Positions 26,348 through 34,996 of a DNA stretch of 64,000 bases are shown here, piece by piece. How positions within the stretch are numbered: the first letter of the stretch is position 1; every line of letters begins with the position of its first letter. The stretch covers positions 3,405,962-3,469,961 of the forward strand of contig NZ_CP125669.1 in NCBI RefSeq assembly GCF_030053775.1, in the 5' to 3' direction. Source of the stretch: Acinetobacter corruptisaponis. Its GTDB lineage: Bacteria; Pseudomonadota; Gammaproteobacteria; Pseudomonadales; Moraxellaceae. The translations under genes were made by a program, and so were the position numbers. The notes beneath the pieces were generated by a model. The model was not told the DNA's origin. It did not search any database and saw only the letters and a program-made list of their open reading frames with translations.

Positions 26348-27190
26348 TTATGCTTTCCTTAACTGATACCACGGGGTGAGTTTTTTGCCGAGATAGCGCA
26401 GTAAGGCACTGCTGAACATGCCCAATGCCCCGATCAATAACATGCCCACGATAATGTCAGCATAGTTTTGCAGGGTGAATGATTCCCACGTGAAATAGCC
26501 GATACCGAGTTGCCCTGAAATCATTTCTGCTGTGACCAGACAGAACCAGCAAGTGCCCATACCAATCGCTAAACCTGTGGTGATACTTGGTAATGAACCT
26601 GGAATAATCACTTCACGCAAAATGGCAAACTGACCTGCACCCAGACTTTTTGCCGATGCAATCAAACGGTGATCAACTGCTTCTACACCATGAATGGTAT
26701 TGAGTAAAATTGGAAATAGCGCACCTAAAAAGGTAATAAAAATCATGGATGCTTCGGAAGAGGGAAACATTAAAATCGCCAATGGAATCCAAGCTACCGC
26801 AGGAATTGGGCGTAAAATTTCCAGTGGCGGCATAAAAATCGCTGCAATAGTTTTGGAATAACCAATCAATAAACCTAAAATCACGCCCACAAACCCAGCC
26901 AAAACAAAGCCTATTAAAACTCGTCCAATACTGGCTTTGACATGGGCAAGGGCAGTATCTAGCTCCACAAATGCAACAAATGAACGCACTACATCCAATG
27001 GCGAGGGTACATTGGCAAAATTCACCACACTCAGATTGACATGGTAATGGGAAAGCAATTGCCACAACACCACGCTTAAAATAATCGAAATCGCACTCAA
27101 GCCATAAGAAAACGTCTGTTGTCTGGAAAATTTAAACACAGGGCGGATTGCCTTAGACTGAATCGGTTGGGTGTCCGCTAAACTATTCAT
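26348..27190 (-). CDS. ABC transporter permease of the sulfonate/nitrate/taurine family (280 aa)
   Basis: Six hydrophobic segments and the EAA loop ASAKSLGAGQFAILREVIIPG mark a TauC/SsuC-type inner-membrane permease. A short basic cytoplasmic N-terminus precedes the first membrane helix (LSAISIILSVVLWQLL). The start ATG 27190 comes one base after the stop of the binding-protein gene. Confidence 0.88.
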   Translation of the reverse strand: MNSLADTQPIQSKAIRPVFKFSRQQTFSYGLSAISIILSVVLWQLLSHYHVNLSVVNFANVPSPLDVVRSFVAFVELDTALAHVKASIGRVLIGFVLAGFVGVILGLLIGYSKTIAAIFMPPLEILRPIPAVAWIPLAILMFPSSEASMIFITFLGALFPILLNTIHGVEAVDHRLIASAKSLGAGQFAILREVIIPGSLPSITTGLAIGMGTCWFCLVTAEMISGQLGIGYFTWESFTLQNYADIIVGMLLIGALGMFSSALLRYLGKKLTPWYQLRKA

Positions 27191-27191
27191 A

Positions 27192-28601
27192 TCACTTCAC
27201 CAATTTCTGTGCATTATTAAAGTCATAGACTTTACCGCCATGCGCTTTTGCCCAATTGTTGGCATTACCACGCAACAGGAACGCATTGATCTGACCATTT
27301 TTATCGGTGGCATACCATGCCAGATTTGCCAATACTTTAATTTTTAAATCACGGTCTTGGTTGTACACCACACGAATGGTTTTGCCTTGTTTTTGCAAAT
27401 TCTTTAAATCTTTAAAGGCATTTTCAGGGGTGGCATAACTACGCACTTTAGCTTCACCTTTCACCCAAATCTGAGTCACTCGTTCAAAGCTTTGAATTGG
27501 TTTTTGTGTCAAAGCATCTTTGGCCACCAATGGCGATTGAGCATAATTTTTAAGTTGTTGGTTGTAATTTAAACCTGCTGCCTGAAAGGCTTTTTGGATA
27601 TATTGATCATCAATAAACTGATTCACATCAATATCCACATCATCACGACCTAAATATTTCAGTGTTTCGACTGCGGTTTGGGTGGCTTTCTTATATTCAG
27701 GTTTCCAAGTCAGATCACGGGTTTGCAAGCCTAAAGGACCGTGAAATAGGTATACGACTTCGGCAGGAATCCCTGTTTTGGCGGCAATCAGTTCACTGTA
27801 TTTTTCAGGCTCTTTACGAATTAGTTGATCCGCTTCAATCGTCGCTCTTAAATAGGCCTGAATAATTTCTGGATATTGCTGAGCATAAGACTTACTGGCT
27901 AAAGAACCATGAAAGGTTGGGGTTTTAGCCTGTGCACCATCATAAATTTTGCGGGCAATGCCTTGATAGGAAAATAATTCTGCAAATGGGACAAAATCAG
28001 CATGCGCATCAATTTTATTACTTTTTAGGGCAGGGCCAGCGACTTCGGGTGCTTGGGCGATAATTTTTACATCAGTTTTAGGATCCCAACCTTGAGCTGC
28101 AATGGCACGTAACAACAAGCCATGTGCAGTTGAAGCAAACGGCACAGAAATAGTTTTACCTTTGAGTTCCTGAATCGAGGTCACGTCTGAATCGACAGGT
28201 ACGACAATCCCGTTACCACTGCCAGTCGTGCTGCCTGATAGAACACTCAGGAAAATACTTTCCTTGCCCGTCTTTTTAAAGGCAACATTGTTATTGACCG
28301 CAGGGAAGTCTGCCATTGCGCCAATATCCAGACGACCTGCCACCATTTCACTGGTCAAGGGTGCGCCAGAGGTAAAATTTTTCCAGACGATGTCATATTT
28401 GGCATCTTTATATTTACCTGTTTTGGGCAGATATTTAGGCAATAAATTTAATTCACGAATTAATAAGCCACCAGTGGCACAGTTAATGGTTGTATCTTGT
28501 GTCCCGATAGCAATGCGAATGTCTTCGGCCTGTGCTGTGCTGAAAATAGACAGTAACGTTGTGCTTAAAATAATACTTTTCGCTAATTTGTTCAGTTGCA
28601 T
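27192..28601 (-). CDS. Periplasmic substrate-binding protein of the sulfonate/nitrate-type ABC transporter (469 aa)
   Basis: Binding protein with signal peptide (MQLNKLAKSIILSTTLLSIFSTAQA). The start ATG 28601 has GAGGGG eight bases before it. The domain body matches the NMT1/SsuA-like fold (ELKGKTISVPFASTAHGLLLRAI, hinge and ligand lobes). At 469 aa it is 120-150 residues longer than TauA or SsuA; the additional C-terminal part (from about residue 355, with VTQIWVKGEAKVRSY and IRVVYNQDRDLKI) has no family that I recognise. It follows the ferredoxin gene by 11 bp. Ligand unknown; a sulfur-containing anion is a guess from context. Confidence 0.82.
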   Translation of the reverse strand: MQLNKLAKSIILSTTLLSIFSTAQAEDIRIAIGTQDTTINCATGGLLIRELNLLPKYLPKTGKYKDAKYDIVWKNFTSGAPLTSEMVAGRLDIGAMADFPAVNNNVAFKKTGKESIFLSVLSGSTTGSGNGIVVPVDSDVTSIQELKGKTISVPFASTAHGLLLRAIAAQGWDPKTDVKIIAQAPEVAGPALKSNKIDAHADFVPFAELFSYQGIARKIYDGAQAKTPTFHGSLASKSYAQQYPEIIQAYLRATIEADQLIRKEPEKYSELIAAKTGIPAEVVYLFHGPLGLQTRDLTWKPEYKKATQTAVETLKYLGRDDVDIDVNQFIDDQYIQKAFQAAGLNYNQQLKNYAQSPLVAKDALTQKPIQSFERVTQIWVKGEAKVRSYATPENAFKDLKNLQKQGKTIRVVYNQDRDLKIKVLANLAWYATDKNGQINAFLLRGNANNWAKAHGGKVYDFNNAQKLVK

Positions 28602-28612
28602 TGTGTTCCCCC

Positions 28613-28858
28613 TCATTTAAGTAAATATGGAATGTTGACCTGAATAGCATCGGTCGGGCAGTCTTTCTCGCATGGCATGCAATACCAACATTCATCAAAC
28701 TGCATATAGGCTTTTTTAGTGTCAGGATTGATCGCCAATAAATCCATTGGGCAGACATCGACACAGACAGTACAGCCCTTATCTGCAATACATTTATCTT
28801 CATCCACCAACACAGGCGCTGCAGTGCGGTGAGCAATTTCCTTAAAAATAAACGCCAT
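28613..28858 (-). CDS. Two-cluster [4Fe-4S] ferredoxin, AprB-like partner (81 aa)
   Basis: Eight cysteines occur in two groups, C23/C29/C32/C36 and C57/C60/C63/C67, each of the last three with C-x2-C-x2/3-C-P spacing. The first cluster has the enlarged loop C-x5-C that is seen in the beta subunit of adenylylsulfate reductase. The residues ECWYCMPCEKDCP form the second cluster. It would carry electrons to or from the flavoprotein whose gene ends 14 bp upstream. A perfect ribosome binding site GAGGTC precedes ATG 28858. Confidence 0.85.
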   Translation of the reverse strand: MAFIFKEIAHRTAAPVLVDEDKCIADKGCTVCVDVCPMDLLAINPDTKKAYMQFDECWYCMPCEKDCPTDAIQVNIPYLLK

Positions 28859-28872
28859 AATCGTGACCTCGT

Positions 28873-30609
28873 TTAGGCTTCCTCAGCCAATATTTTTTTC
28901 TTAATGCGTAATAAGTTATAGGAATTAGCTTCCTGTTCATCAATTGGAATCAGGTATGGTTCGACAGGCTTTTTAAAGCTAACCATATTGCCGTGTTCAT
29001 CCTTTTTCAGATGTGCATGGCAGAACCAGTCCTGATCATTCTTGGCAGGAAAATCAGCCCGATAATGATATAAACCCCAACGGCTTTCAGTACGGAACAG
29101 GGACGCCCGTGCTGCCATCTCCGCACAGTCCCGAATCACTGAAACCTCTGCGGCACGCATCAACTCATGTGGATGAGTGGCATTAATCTGGGCAATATCT
29201 GCCTTGATTTCCTCAAAACGCTTGAGGGCAATTTCAATCTTTTGGCGGGTTTTTGGTGGTTGTAAATAATCATTGACCATACGACGCAACTTATATTCCA
29301 CCTGTTCCGCAGACAGCCCTTGTGGACGCTGTAATGGCGCAAAGATGCGGGCTTTTTCTGCCTCAATCTCCTCCTGATTTAGTTCTGAATCGGCAACAGT
29401 GGCGATATATTCCGCTGAATTGGTGCCTGCAAACCAGCCATAGACAAACGCACCCAACATATAATTATGTGGTACGGCTGCCATATCACCTGCGCTATAT
29501 AAGCCTTTAACCGAAGTTTCAGCTTTTTCATTGACCCACACACCAGAGGCACTGTGTCCACTACAAAAACCAATTTCAGAAATCTGCATTTCCACCATGT
29601 CCTGACGGTAATTGGTACCTCGTCCCTCATGGAAGCGTCCCCGACTTGGACGCTCATTGGTATGTAAAATTTCTTCAATGGTCTGGATGGTTTCTTCAGC
29701 TAAATGGTCAATTTTCAGGAACACAGGGCCATTGCCACTTTGCAATTCCTGATAAAATTCCCACATCATTTGACCAGACCAATAATCACACTCAATAAAG
29801 CGTTCGCCCTTACTGTTGGCGGTATAGCCACCCAATGGGCCAGTCACATAAGCACAGGCAGGGCCGTTATAATCCTTAATTAAGGGATTGATCTGGAAAC
29901 ATTCCAGATTAGACAGTTCCGCACCAGCGTGATACGCCATTGCATAACCATCACCTGCATTGGTTGGGTTTTCATAAGTTCCCATGAGATAACCCGAAGC
30001 AGGCAAGCCCAAACGTCCAGCCGCACCACAGCATAAAATCGCTGCTTTGGTTTTAATCACATAAAAATCACCAGTACGGCAATCAAAACCCAATACGCCA
30101 TTGATTGCACCATCGGCATTCTTAAGTAGTTTGGTGGTGACAATACGGTTATTGATCTTGACCTGCGCCCGTTTTAACTGACGATACAACACCTTTTTAA
30201 TATCGTGACCCTCAGGCATCGGTAACACGTATGCGCCCATGTGATGCACTTTCTTAACCGCATATTCACCTGTTTCATCCTTTTCAAATTTCACGCCCCA
30301 TTGATCCAGTTGCTGAATGGTCGCAAAACTCTGCTTGGCATAAGCGTAAACAGTGGCTTGATTGACAATACCATCATTGGCGATAGTGATTTCTTTGGTG
30401 TATTGCTCAGGTGTGGCATAGCCAGGAATGACGGCATTGTTTAAGCCATCCATGCCCATTGAAATTGCGCCACTGCGTTTGACGTTGGCTTTTTCAATCA
30501 ATAAAACTTTTAGGGTAGGGTTGGCTGTTTTGGCCTTGATGGCTGCCATTGGGCCAGCCGTCCCCCCACCAATGACCACAAGGTCATAGTCTAAATAAAT
30601 GGTATTCAT
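28873..30609 (-). CDS. Adenylylsulfate-reductase/fumarate-reductase-family flavoprotein (578 aa)
   Basis: FAD-binding flavoprotein: the Rossmann motif VVIGGGTAGPMAAIKA is at residues 11-26, the conserved G-E-R-F (268-271) and the CSGHSASGVWV stretch (349-359), which resembles the HSG-x-x-G-x-W-V segment of AprA, are all present, and SAGDMAAVPH (372-381) is the second FAD motif. It lacks a Tat signal, so it is cytoplasmic. A C-terminal helical domain of ~180 residues (RIFAPLQRP to AEEA) is AprA/FrdA-like. Companions are an 8-Cys ferredoxin, an ABC transporter and a GntR regulator. Reduction or oxidation of a sulfur-containing substrate fits; fumarate is not excluded. No sat or qmo genes that would suggest sulfate respiration are nearby, and the organism is probably aerobic. 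Confidence 0.75.
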   Translation of the reverse strand: MNTIYLDYDLVVIGGGTAGPMAAIKAKTANPTLKVLLIEKANVKRSGAISMGMDGLNNAVIPGYATPEQYTKEITIANDGIVNQATVYAYAKQSFATIQQLDQWGVKFEKDETGEYAVKKVHHMGAYVLPMPEGHDIKKVLYRQLKRAQVKINNRIVTTKLLKNADGAINGVLGFDCRTGDFYVIKTKAAILCCGAAGRLGLPASGYLMGTYENPTNAGDGYAMAYHAGAELSNLECFQINPLIKDYNGPACAYVTGPLGGYTANSKGERFIECDYWSGQMMWEFYQELQSGNGPVFLKIDHLAEETIQTIEEILHTNERPSRGRFHEGRGTNYRQDMVEMQISEIGFCSGHSASGVWVNEKAETSVKGLYSAGDMAAVPHNYMLGAFVYGWFAGTNSAEYIATVADSELNQEEIEAEKARIFAPLQRPQGLSAEQVEYKLRRMVNDYLQPPKTRQKIEIALKRFEEIKADIAQINATHPHELMRAAEVSVIRDCAEMAARASLFRTESRWGLYHYRADFPAKNDQDWFCHAHLKKDEHGNMVSFKKPVEPYLIPIDEQEANSYNLLRIKKKILAEEA

Positions 30610-30626
30610 GTTTTGCCTCTGCTGTA

Positions 30627-30664
30627 GGGGCGAACTGAGTTCGCCTTAAAACGATGTTCGCCCT
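30627..30664. repeat. REP-like palindromic element between the regulator and flavoprotein genes
   Basis: GGCGAACT (30629-30636) and AGTTCGCC (30638-30645) form a 17-nt palindrome. In addition AGGGCGAAC (30627-30635) is repeated in inverted form as GTTCGCCCT at 30656-30664, giving two alternative hairpins. It resembles the interspersed GGGGCGAA-type repeats common in bacterial genomes. It is situated where the operon promoter or a regulator/structural gene mRNA processing site could be. Confidence 0.6.
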
Positions 30665-30678
30665 AAATATCTGCCTTG

Positions 30679-31431
30679 TTATTTGGATTTCTTTCGATCT
30701 ACCCTTAAACGGTATTGAAAGTTCTCTCCTGAGAAATATAGGTATTCAAAATCAATCGGATGTCCCTCATGGTTATGGGTCAACCGTTCTACCCGCAGCA
30801 ACGGTGCATTGATGTCCACTTGTAGCAACTCACTCAGAGTTTCATCGGCAAGGGTGGCATCAATGTTTAAATCGGCATGTCCAAGTGGAATGGCTAAGTC
30901 TTCCTCAAGGGCTAAAAACACATCACGAGTCGAAAGATTAATCTGTTGCAACGCCACACCAATCGCTTCGGGTAAATAAGTCAGTTCAAAGGAAACAGGC
31001 TTCCGATCCACCAGACGAATCCGTTTAATTTCCACCACGGTACTGGTGACCGAAAGCTTGAGCTTCGATGCAATTTGCGGTGTGGCTGGAATAAAGCGAA
31101 ATTCTTTCACTATGTTAAACACTTCATGTCCCATATTGCGCATGGCTTCGGCAAAGCCCTGTAACTGGGAAATGTTCTGGAATGTTTTTGGTGCGCTGAC
31201 AAAGGTGCCTTTGCCCTGAATCTTGTAAACCAGATGCTCAAGCTGGAGTTGGGTTAAGGCCTGACGAATGGTGATACGGCTGACATTAAATAATTCACTC
31301 AGTTCCTTTTCAGAGGGGAGTTTATGCTGGACTGGATAAGTCCCATCACCGATCTGTTGTAATAAGGTTTGGTAAACCTGATCATACAAAGGTCGTTCGC
31401 CATCCACTTTATTGAGCAATGCCTGATTCAT
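30679..31431 (-). CDS. GntR/HutC-family transcriptional regulator (250 aa)
   Basis: Residues ~10-80 form the GntR winged helix (LPSEKELSELFNVSRITIRQALTQL), and the rest is an UTRA effector domain (FQNISQLQGFAEAMRNMG, FELTYLPEA). It is the first gene of the minus-strand block that continues with the flavoprotein, ferredoxin and ABC genes, and most likely controls them. A perfect palindrome lies 12 bp before its start (31443-31454) and probably serves autoregulation. The ligand bound by UTRA is likely the transported compound. Confidence 0.85.
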   Translation of the reverse strand: MNQALLNKVDGERPLYDQVYQTLLQQIGDGTYPVQHKLPSEKELSELFNVSRITIRQALTQLQLEHLVYKIQGKGTFVSAPKTFQNISQLQGFAEAMRNMGHEVFNIVKEFRFIPATPQIASKLKLSVTSTVVEIKRIRLVDRKPVSFELTYLPEAIGVALQQINLSTRDVFLALEEDLAIPLGHADLNIDATLADETLSELLQVDINAPLLRVERLTHNHEGHPIDFEYLYFSGENFQYRLRVDRKKSK

Positions 31432-31442
31432 TTGTCAGCAAC

Positions 31443-31454
31443 TTGTTATAACAA
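31443..31454. promoter_or_regulatory. Candidate GntR operator
   Basis: TTGTTATAACAA is a perfect 12-bp palindrome 12 bases upstream of the GntR start. HutC-type regulators bind short A/T-rich palindromes such as GT-N-TA-N-AC, which this matches. Confidence 0.55.
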
Positions 31455-31619
31455 CTTGAGGCTAGATTAATGGCAATTTTTAAATAAGAAAAATAAGCAA
31501 TAACGCAAAAAATATCTGAATTTCTGCTTTGCACAAAAGATGGGATAAATATGAAAAATAGAATCAAAATTTGATAAATCGCATGAGCAAGTTAGATGCC
31601 ATTAAATTTTAAAAAATCT

Positions 31620-31880
31620 GAGTTTGGCAAAAATATGATACTCGGAAACGTCATCCGCAATTGTTTGAGACAGGATTTCATTAATAAAGTATTGTTTCTG
31701 CGATTCATTTAATTAGTTGATGATAGTCAACGAGTTTTGCGGTGAGCAGCGATAGCTGCGCAAGATGGTTGCCCTTGCGGAGCTTCGCTCCTCATCCCGA
31801 AAGAAAAGTAGGGCGAGCCACAGGCTAATCCTGAAATTGGATGAAAACTTTGTAAGACTCCGCTAAGATAAATATTTTCA
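31620..31880 (+). repeat. Interspersed repeat, copy A (~260 bp)
   Basis: The segment matches the reverse complement of 45978-46206: a left part (GATACTCGGAAA, GTTTGAGACAGGA, TTGTTTCTGCGATT, CAACGAGTTTTG) and a right part (GCGAGCC, AGGCT, ATCCTGAAA, GATGAAAACT, AAGACTCCG) are each shared at high identity, while the middle differs and is longer here. It contains small hairpins (GCAGC/GCTGC, GGAGC/GCTCC). No coding frame is seen. The remaining 31455-31619 is AT-rich without a recognised feature. Confidence 0.75.
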
Positions 31881-31910
31881 AAAAATATCATGTGAATTGG
31901 AAAAGCTTTA

Positions 31911-32834
31911 TCACTGTTCTTTTAGAATTTGTTCAATTCCTTGTCGATAAGTCGTGACCTTAAACTGAGGAAAACGCTGTTTAAATTTATCTGAAATAAA
32001 CAGATTGTCTTTTGCATAACGTGGCAGTAATTCTTGTACTTCCTTGGCTTGCGGGCTAAAAAACTTAGCTATGGTTAATGCCCATTTAGGAATCACGCTA
32101 TAGGAAAGCGGCTTACCATAAATTTCCGAAGTCAGTGCAATAAACTGTTTATAGGTCAGACGATGATCATCAGTAGGTAAATGCCAAGTCTGACCATAGG
32201 CATCAGGTGTATTGCCAATCAATGCCATCGCTTTACTGGCATCAGGTGTCCAGATTAGGCTTCTCAAAGTATTGTCATTTAAAAAGACTTTGAGTTTTTT
32301 ACCTTGTTTAATGTTCTCAAAGATCAGCGAGTTGGTAATACTTTGGGTATGGCCTGTCCCATAAAATTCAGGCGCACGACAAATCACTGCTGTGATGGTT
32401 TTTGCCTGCATCTCTTTGAGTAGCATGTTGGCGATTTCTGCCCGAACCCTACCTTTTCGTCCTACAGGTGCAAATTGGGTTTGTTCAGTCAGCGGTTGAT
32501 TGTTTTGTGGATACATATAAGTATTGTCAAAAAATACCAGTTTGGCCTGATATTTTTTACAGGCATCTATGACATTGCGCATCATCACAGGAAACTGTTG
32601 TTCCCACATATCCGTGTCCATTGGTAAGCCAACGGCAAAATACACAATTTCACTGCCTTGAATGGCATCTTCGGCTTGGGTTTTATCGAGTAAATTTGCA
32701 GGGAAAAGTTGATCTGTATCATTGACCTTTTTAGGATTTCTGCTGACCAATCTAAGATCAGATGTATAGTTGCGTTTTAGCTCTTTAGCTAATTCCTGAG
32801 CGATTTGTCCATTTGCACCGAGTATAGTTTGCAT
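31911..32834 (-). CDS. NAD(P)-binding SDR/epimerase-like protein (307 aa)
   Basis: Rossmann-fold protein of the atypical/extended SDR or NmrA-like group: TILGANGQIAQELAKEL is the nucleotide-binding glycine motif at the N-terminus, followed by LVSRNPKKV and a Y-x-Y segment at FDNTYMYPQNN. The upstream frame is open but ATG 32834 with AGAGG eight bases before it is the better start. It stands alone between the GntR block and the encapsulin block on the same strand. The substrate is unknown. Confidence 0.75.
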   Translation of the reverse strand: MQTILGANGQIAQELAKELKRNYTSDLRLVSRNPKKVNDTDQLFPANLLDKTQAEDAIQGSEIVYFAVGLPMDTDMWEQQFPVMMRNVIDACKKYQAKLVFFDNTYMYPQNNQPLTEQTQFAPVGRKGRVRAEIANMLLKEMQAKTITAVICRAPEFYGTGHTQSITNSLIFENIKQGKKLKVFLNDNTLRSLIWTPDASKAMALIGNTPDAYGQTWHLPTDDHRLTYKQFIALTSEIYGKPLSYSVIPKWALTIAKFFSPQAKEVQELLPRYAKDNLFISDKFKQRFPQFKVTTYRQGIEQILKEQ

Positions 32835-33043
32835 CTTGATCTGACCTCTATAATTCATGGAAATTGTCTATTTCTATAAACAGCATAAGATTAAAGTTAG
32901 CTTTAATGTCAAGCATTTTTTAAATTGATAAGCAGCTTAATCTTGTAAAAATAGGGGGATGCAAGTACAGAAATTATTTGTGTAGATTGTTGTTGCGAAA
33001 ACAAAAAAGCCGCCAATGGCAGCTTCCTTGTGACATTAAAACA

Positions 33044-34996
33044 CTAAACAGTGCGCTTATTTCTCGAGAGCTGATGCAACACCGACACCAGTAAATCAAT
33101 TTCCTCAGGGGTATTATAAAATGCCAGAGAGGGGCGTACCGTTTGCTCCACCCCAAAACGACGCAAGATCGGCTGGGCGCAGTGATGGCCTGAACGTACC
33201 GCAATGCTATGTTGATTCAGCGCCTTACCAACCTGTTCAGTTGAATAGCCATCCAGTATAAAAGACATCACGCTGGCTTTGTTTTTGGCTGTACCAATCG
33301 GGCGCAAGCCTTTAACACCGCTCAGCGCATGTTGACCATATTCCAGTAGATCATGCTCATAACGGGCAATATTATGAATCCCGATACGTTCCACATATTC
33401 CAGTGCTGCTCCTAGACCTACCGCATTGGCAATATTGCCTGTGCCTGCCTCAAACTTGTTTGGTGCTGGCTGGTAAATGACTTGCTCAAAGGTGACATCC
33501 TCGATCATGTTGCCGCCACCTTCCCAAACAGGCATGCTTTCGAGTAGTTCAGGTTTGGCATAAACTGCGCCAATCCCTGTTGGGCCAAATACCTTGTGAC
33601 CAGAAAATACGAAAAAGTCAGCATCCAACGCTTGTACATCGGTGGGCATATGCGAAACCGACTGAGCACCATCCACCAATACCCGTACACCTTTGGCATG
33701 GGCAATCTGGATTACTTCGGGAACAGGTGTCACCGTACCTAAGGCATTGGAAACCTGGGTAATCGAAATCAGCTTGGTACGTTCATTAATCAACTTGGGT
33801 AATTCTGCCAAGATGATCTGTCCCGTATCATCCACAGGAATCACACGCAGTTTTGCCCCGACTTTTTTAGTCAACTGGAACCACGGTACAATATTGGCGT
33901 GATGTTCCAGATGCGAGACAATAATCTCATCACCCTCACCAATATTTTGCTCACCCCAAGTTTTAGCGATCAGGTTAATGCCCTCGGTGGTGCCCCGAAC
34001 AAAAATGATTTCCTTGGATGATTTCGCTCCAATAAATCGTGCCGTGACATTACGGGCATGTTCGTAGGCATCGGTTGCCCGAGCTGCCAGTTCATGCGCT
34101 GCACGATGAATATTGGAGTTTTCATGCTGGTAGAAATAGGCAATTCGATCAATCACAGTTTGTGGTTTTTGCGTGGTGGCGGCATTGTCAAACCAGACCA
34201 GAGGACGACCATTGACTCGTTCCTGCAAAATCGGAAAGTCCCGACGGATGGCATGCACATCCAATGGTTGTGCTGAACTGGCAAGAAACTGTGGTTGTGA
34301 GGGCTGGTAATTGCCATATGCCTGATGCGTTGATGGAATATCCAGAAAGTAAAAGCCAGAAGATGCGTTATGGGCAGGTTGAGACTGGATTTTAGGTTCA
34401 TCCTGCAACAAGCTTTTTAATCCATCACCCTGTGGCAGTTGAAATGATTGTGCTGTGGCAAAACGAGCAGCATCAAATTCAGAGCTTGATGTATTCGGTG
34501 CAGCAAAATCATTTAAAAAATAAAAGGGTGAAGCATCACGGATTGGGGGATGTGTTGGTTCAACCAATGGCACATTGGGTGCGCTATGAACCGCTTGTGG
34601 AAAAGTTGGCTCAAGTGGAGGTTTAGGCAGGTTTGCACCACCGACCACAGGCGCAGATGCAATCGCCCGACGCTCAGGATAATCTGGATAATTCGGAATA
34701 TGCTCAGGATATTCAGGGTTTAAACTTTTTTCATAGGCAATATTGGGTACACGTCCACTCAGCGCTGCCAATCGTTCGGCAGGTTGGGGAGGATGTGGTG
34801 GCGTGCCGACATTCGGCAAGTCCAGATTCAGGCCAGATGGATGACCACTCCCAGAACTGGGCAATGCCGCAAAAAATTCAGAGGCAAGCCGTGAAAGTGT
34901 TGCTTCATCTGGGAAGTTGGACGGTGGCTGAACACCGACCACTTCAGAACCCGTTGGACTACTGTTTAGATTACTTGTAGTTAACTGGGTAGTCAT
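33044..34996 (-). CDS. Encapsulin cargo cysteine desulfurase, SufS-like with long disordered N-terminus (650 aa)
   Basis: PLP enzyme that releases sulfur from cysteine; as family 2A encapsulin cargo it delivers sulfur into the shell (known from A. baumannii and Synechococcus). Residues 247-650 are a SufS-type domain with PLP Lys468 (FSGHKVFGPTG) and catalytic Cys606 (RSGHHCAQP). Residues 1-245 are Pro/Ser/Ala-rich and predicted to be disordered, with the features of a cargo-targeting extension; FYFL occurs twice (158-161 and 215-218) and ASEFFAALP once near 39-46. ATG 34996 was chosen because GGAGGT precedes it; the upstream frame continues into the shell gene. It overlaps the shell gene by 26 bp, suggesting coupled translation and fixed stoichiometry. 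Confidence 0.92.
   Translation of the reverse strand: MTTQLTTSNLNSSPTGSEVVGVQPPSNFPDEATLSRLASEFFAALPSSGSGHPSGLNLDLPNVGTPPHPPQPAERLAALSGRVPNIAYEKSLNPEYPEHIPNYPDYPERRAIASAPVVGGANLPKPPLEPTFPQAVHSAPNVPLVEPTHPPIRDASPFYFLNDFAAPNTSSSEFDAARFATAQSFQLPQGDGLKSLLQDEPKIQSQPAHNASSGFYFLDIPSTHQAYGNYQPSQPQFLASSAQPLDVHAIRRDFPILQERVNGRPLVWFDNAATTQKPQTVIDRIAYFYQHENSNIHRAAHELAARATDAYEHARNVTARFIGAKSSKEIIFVRGTTEGINLIAKTWGEQNIGEGDEIIVSHLEHHANIVPWFQLTKKVGAKLRVIPVDDTGQIILAELPKLINERTKLISITQVSNALGTVTPVPEVIQIAHAKGVRVLVDGAQSVSHMPTDVQALDADFFVFSGHKVFGPTGIGAVYAKPELLESMPVWEGGGNMIEDVTFEQVIYQPAPNKFEAGTGNIANAVGLGAALEYVERIGIHNIARYEHDLLEYGQHALSGVKGLRPIGTAKNKASVMSFILDGYSTEQVGKALNQHSIAVRSGHHCAQPILRRFGVEQTVRPSLAFYNTPEEIDLLVSVLHQLSRNKRTV

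Noticed and set aside
28613..30609. Dissimilatory sulfate reduction (aprBA)
   Set aside because: Sequence resemblance exists, but there are no sat, qmo or dsr genes and the surrounding genes are for uptake and assimilation.
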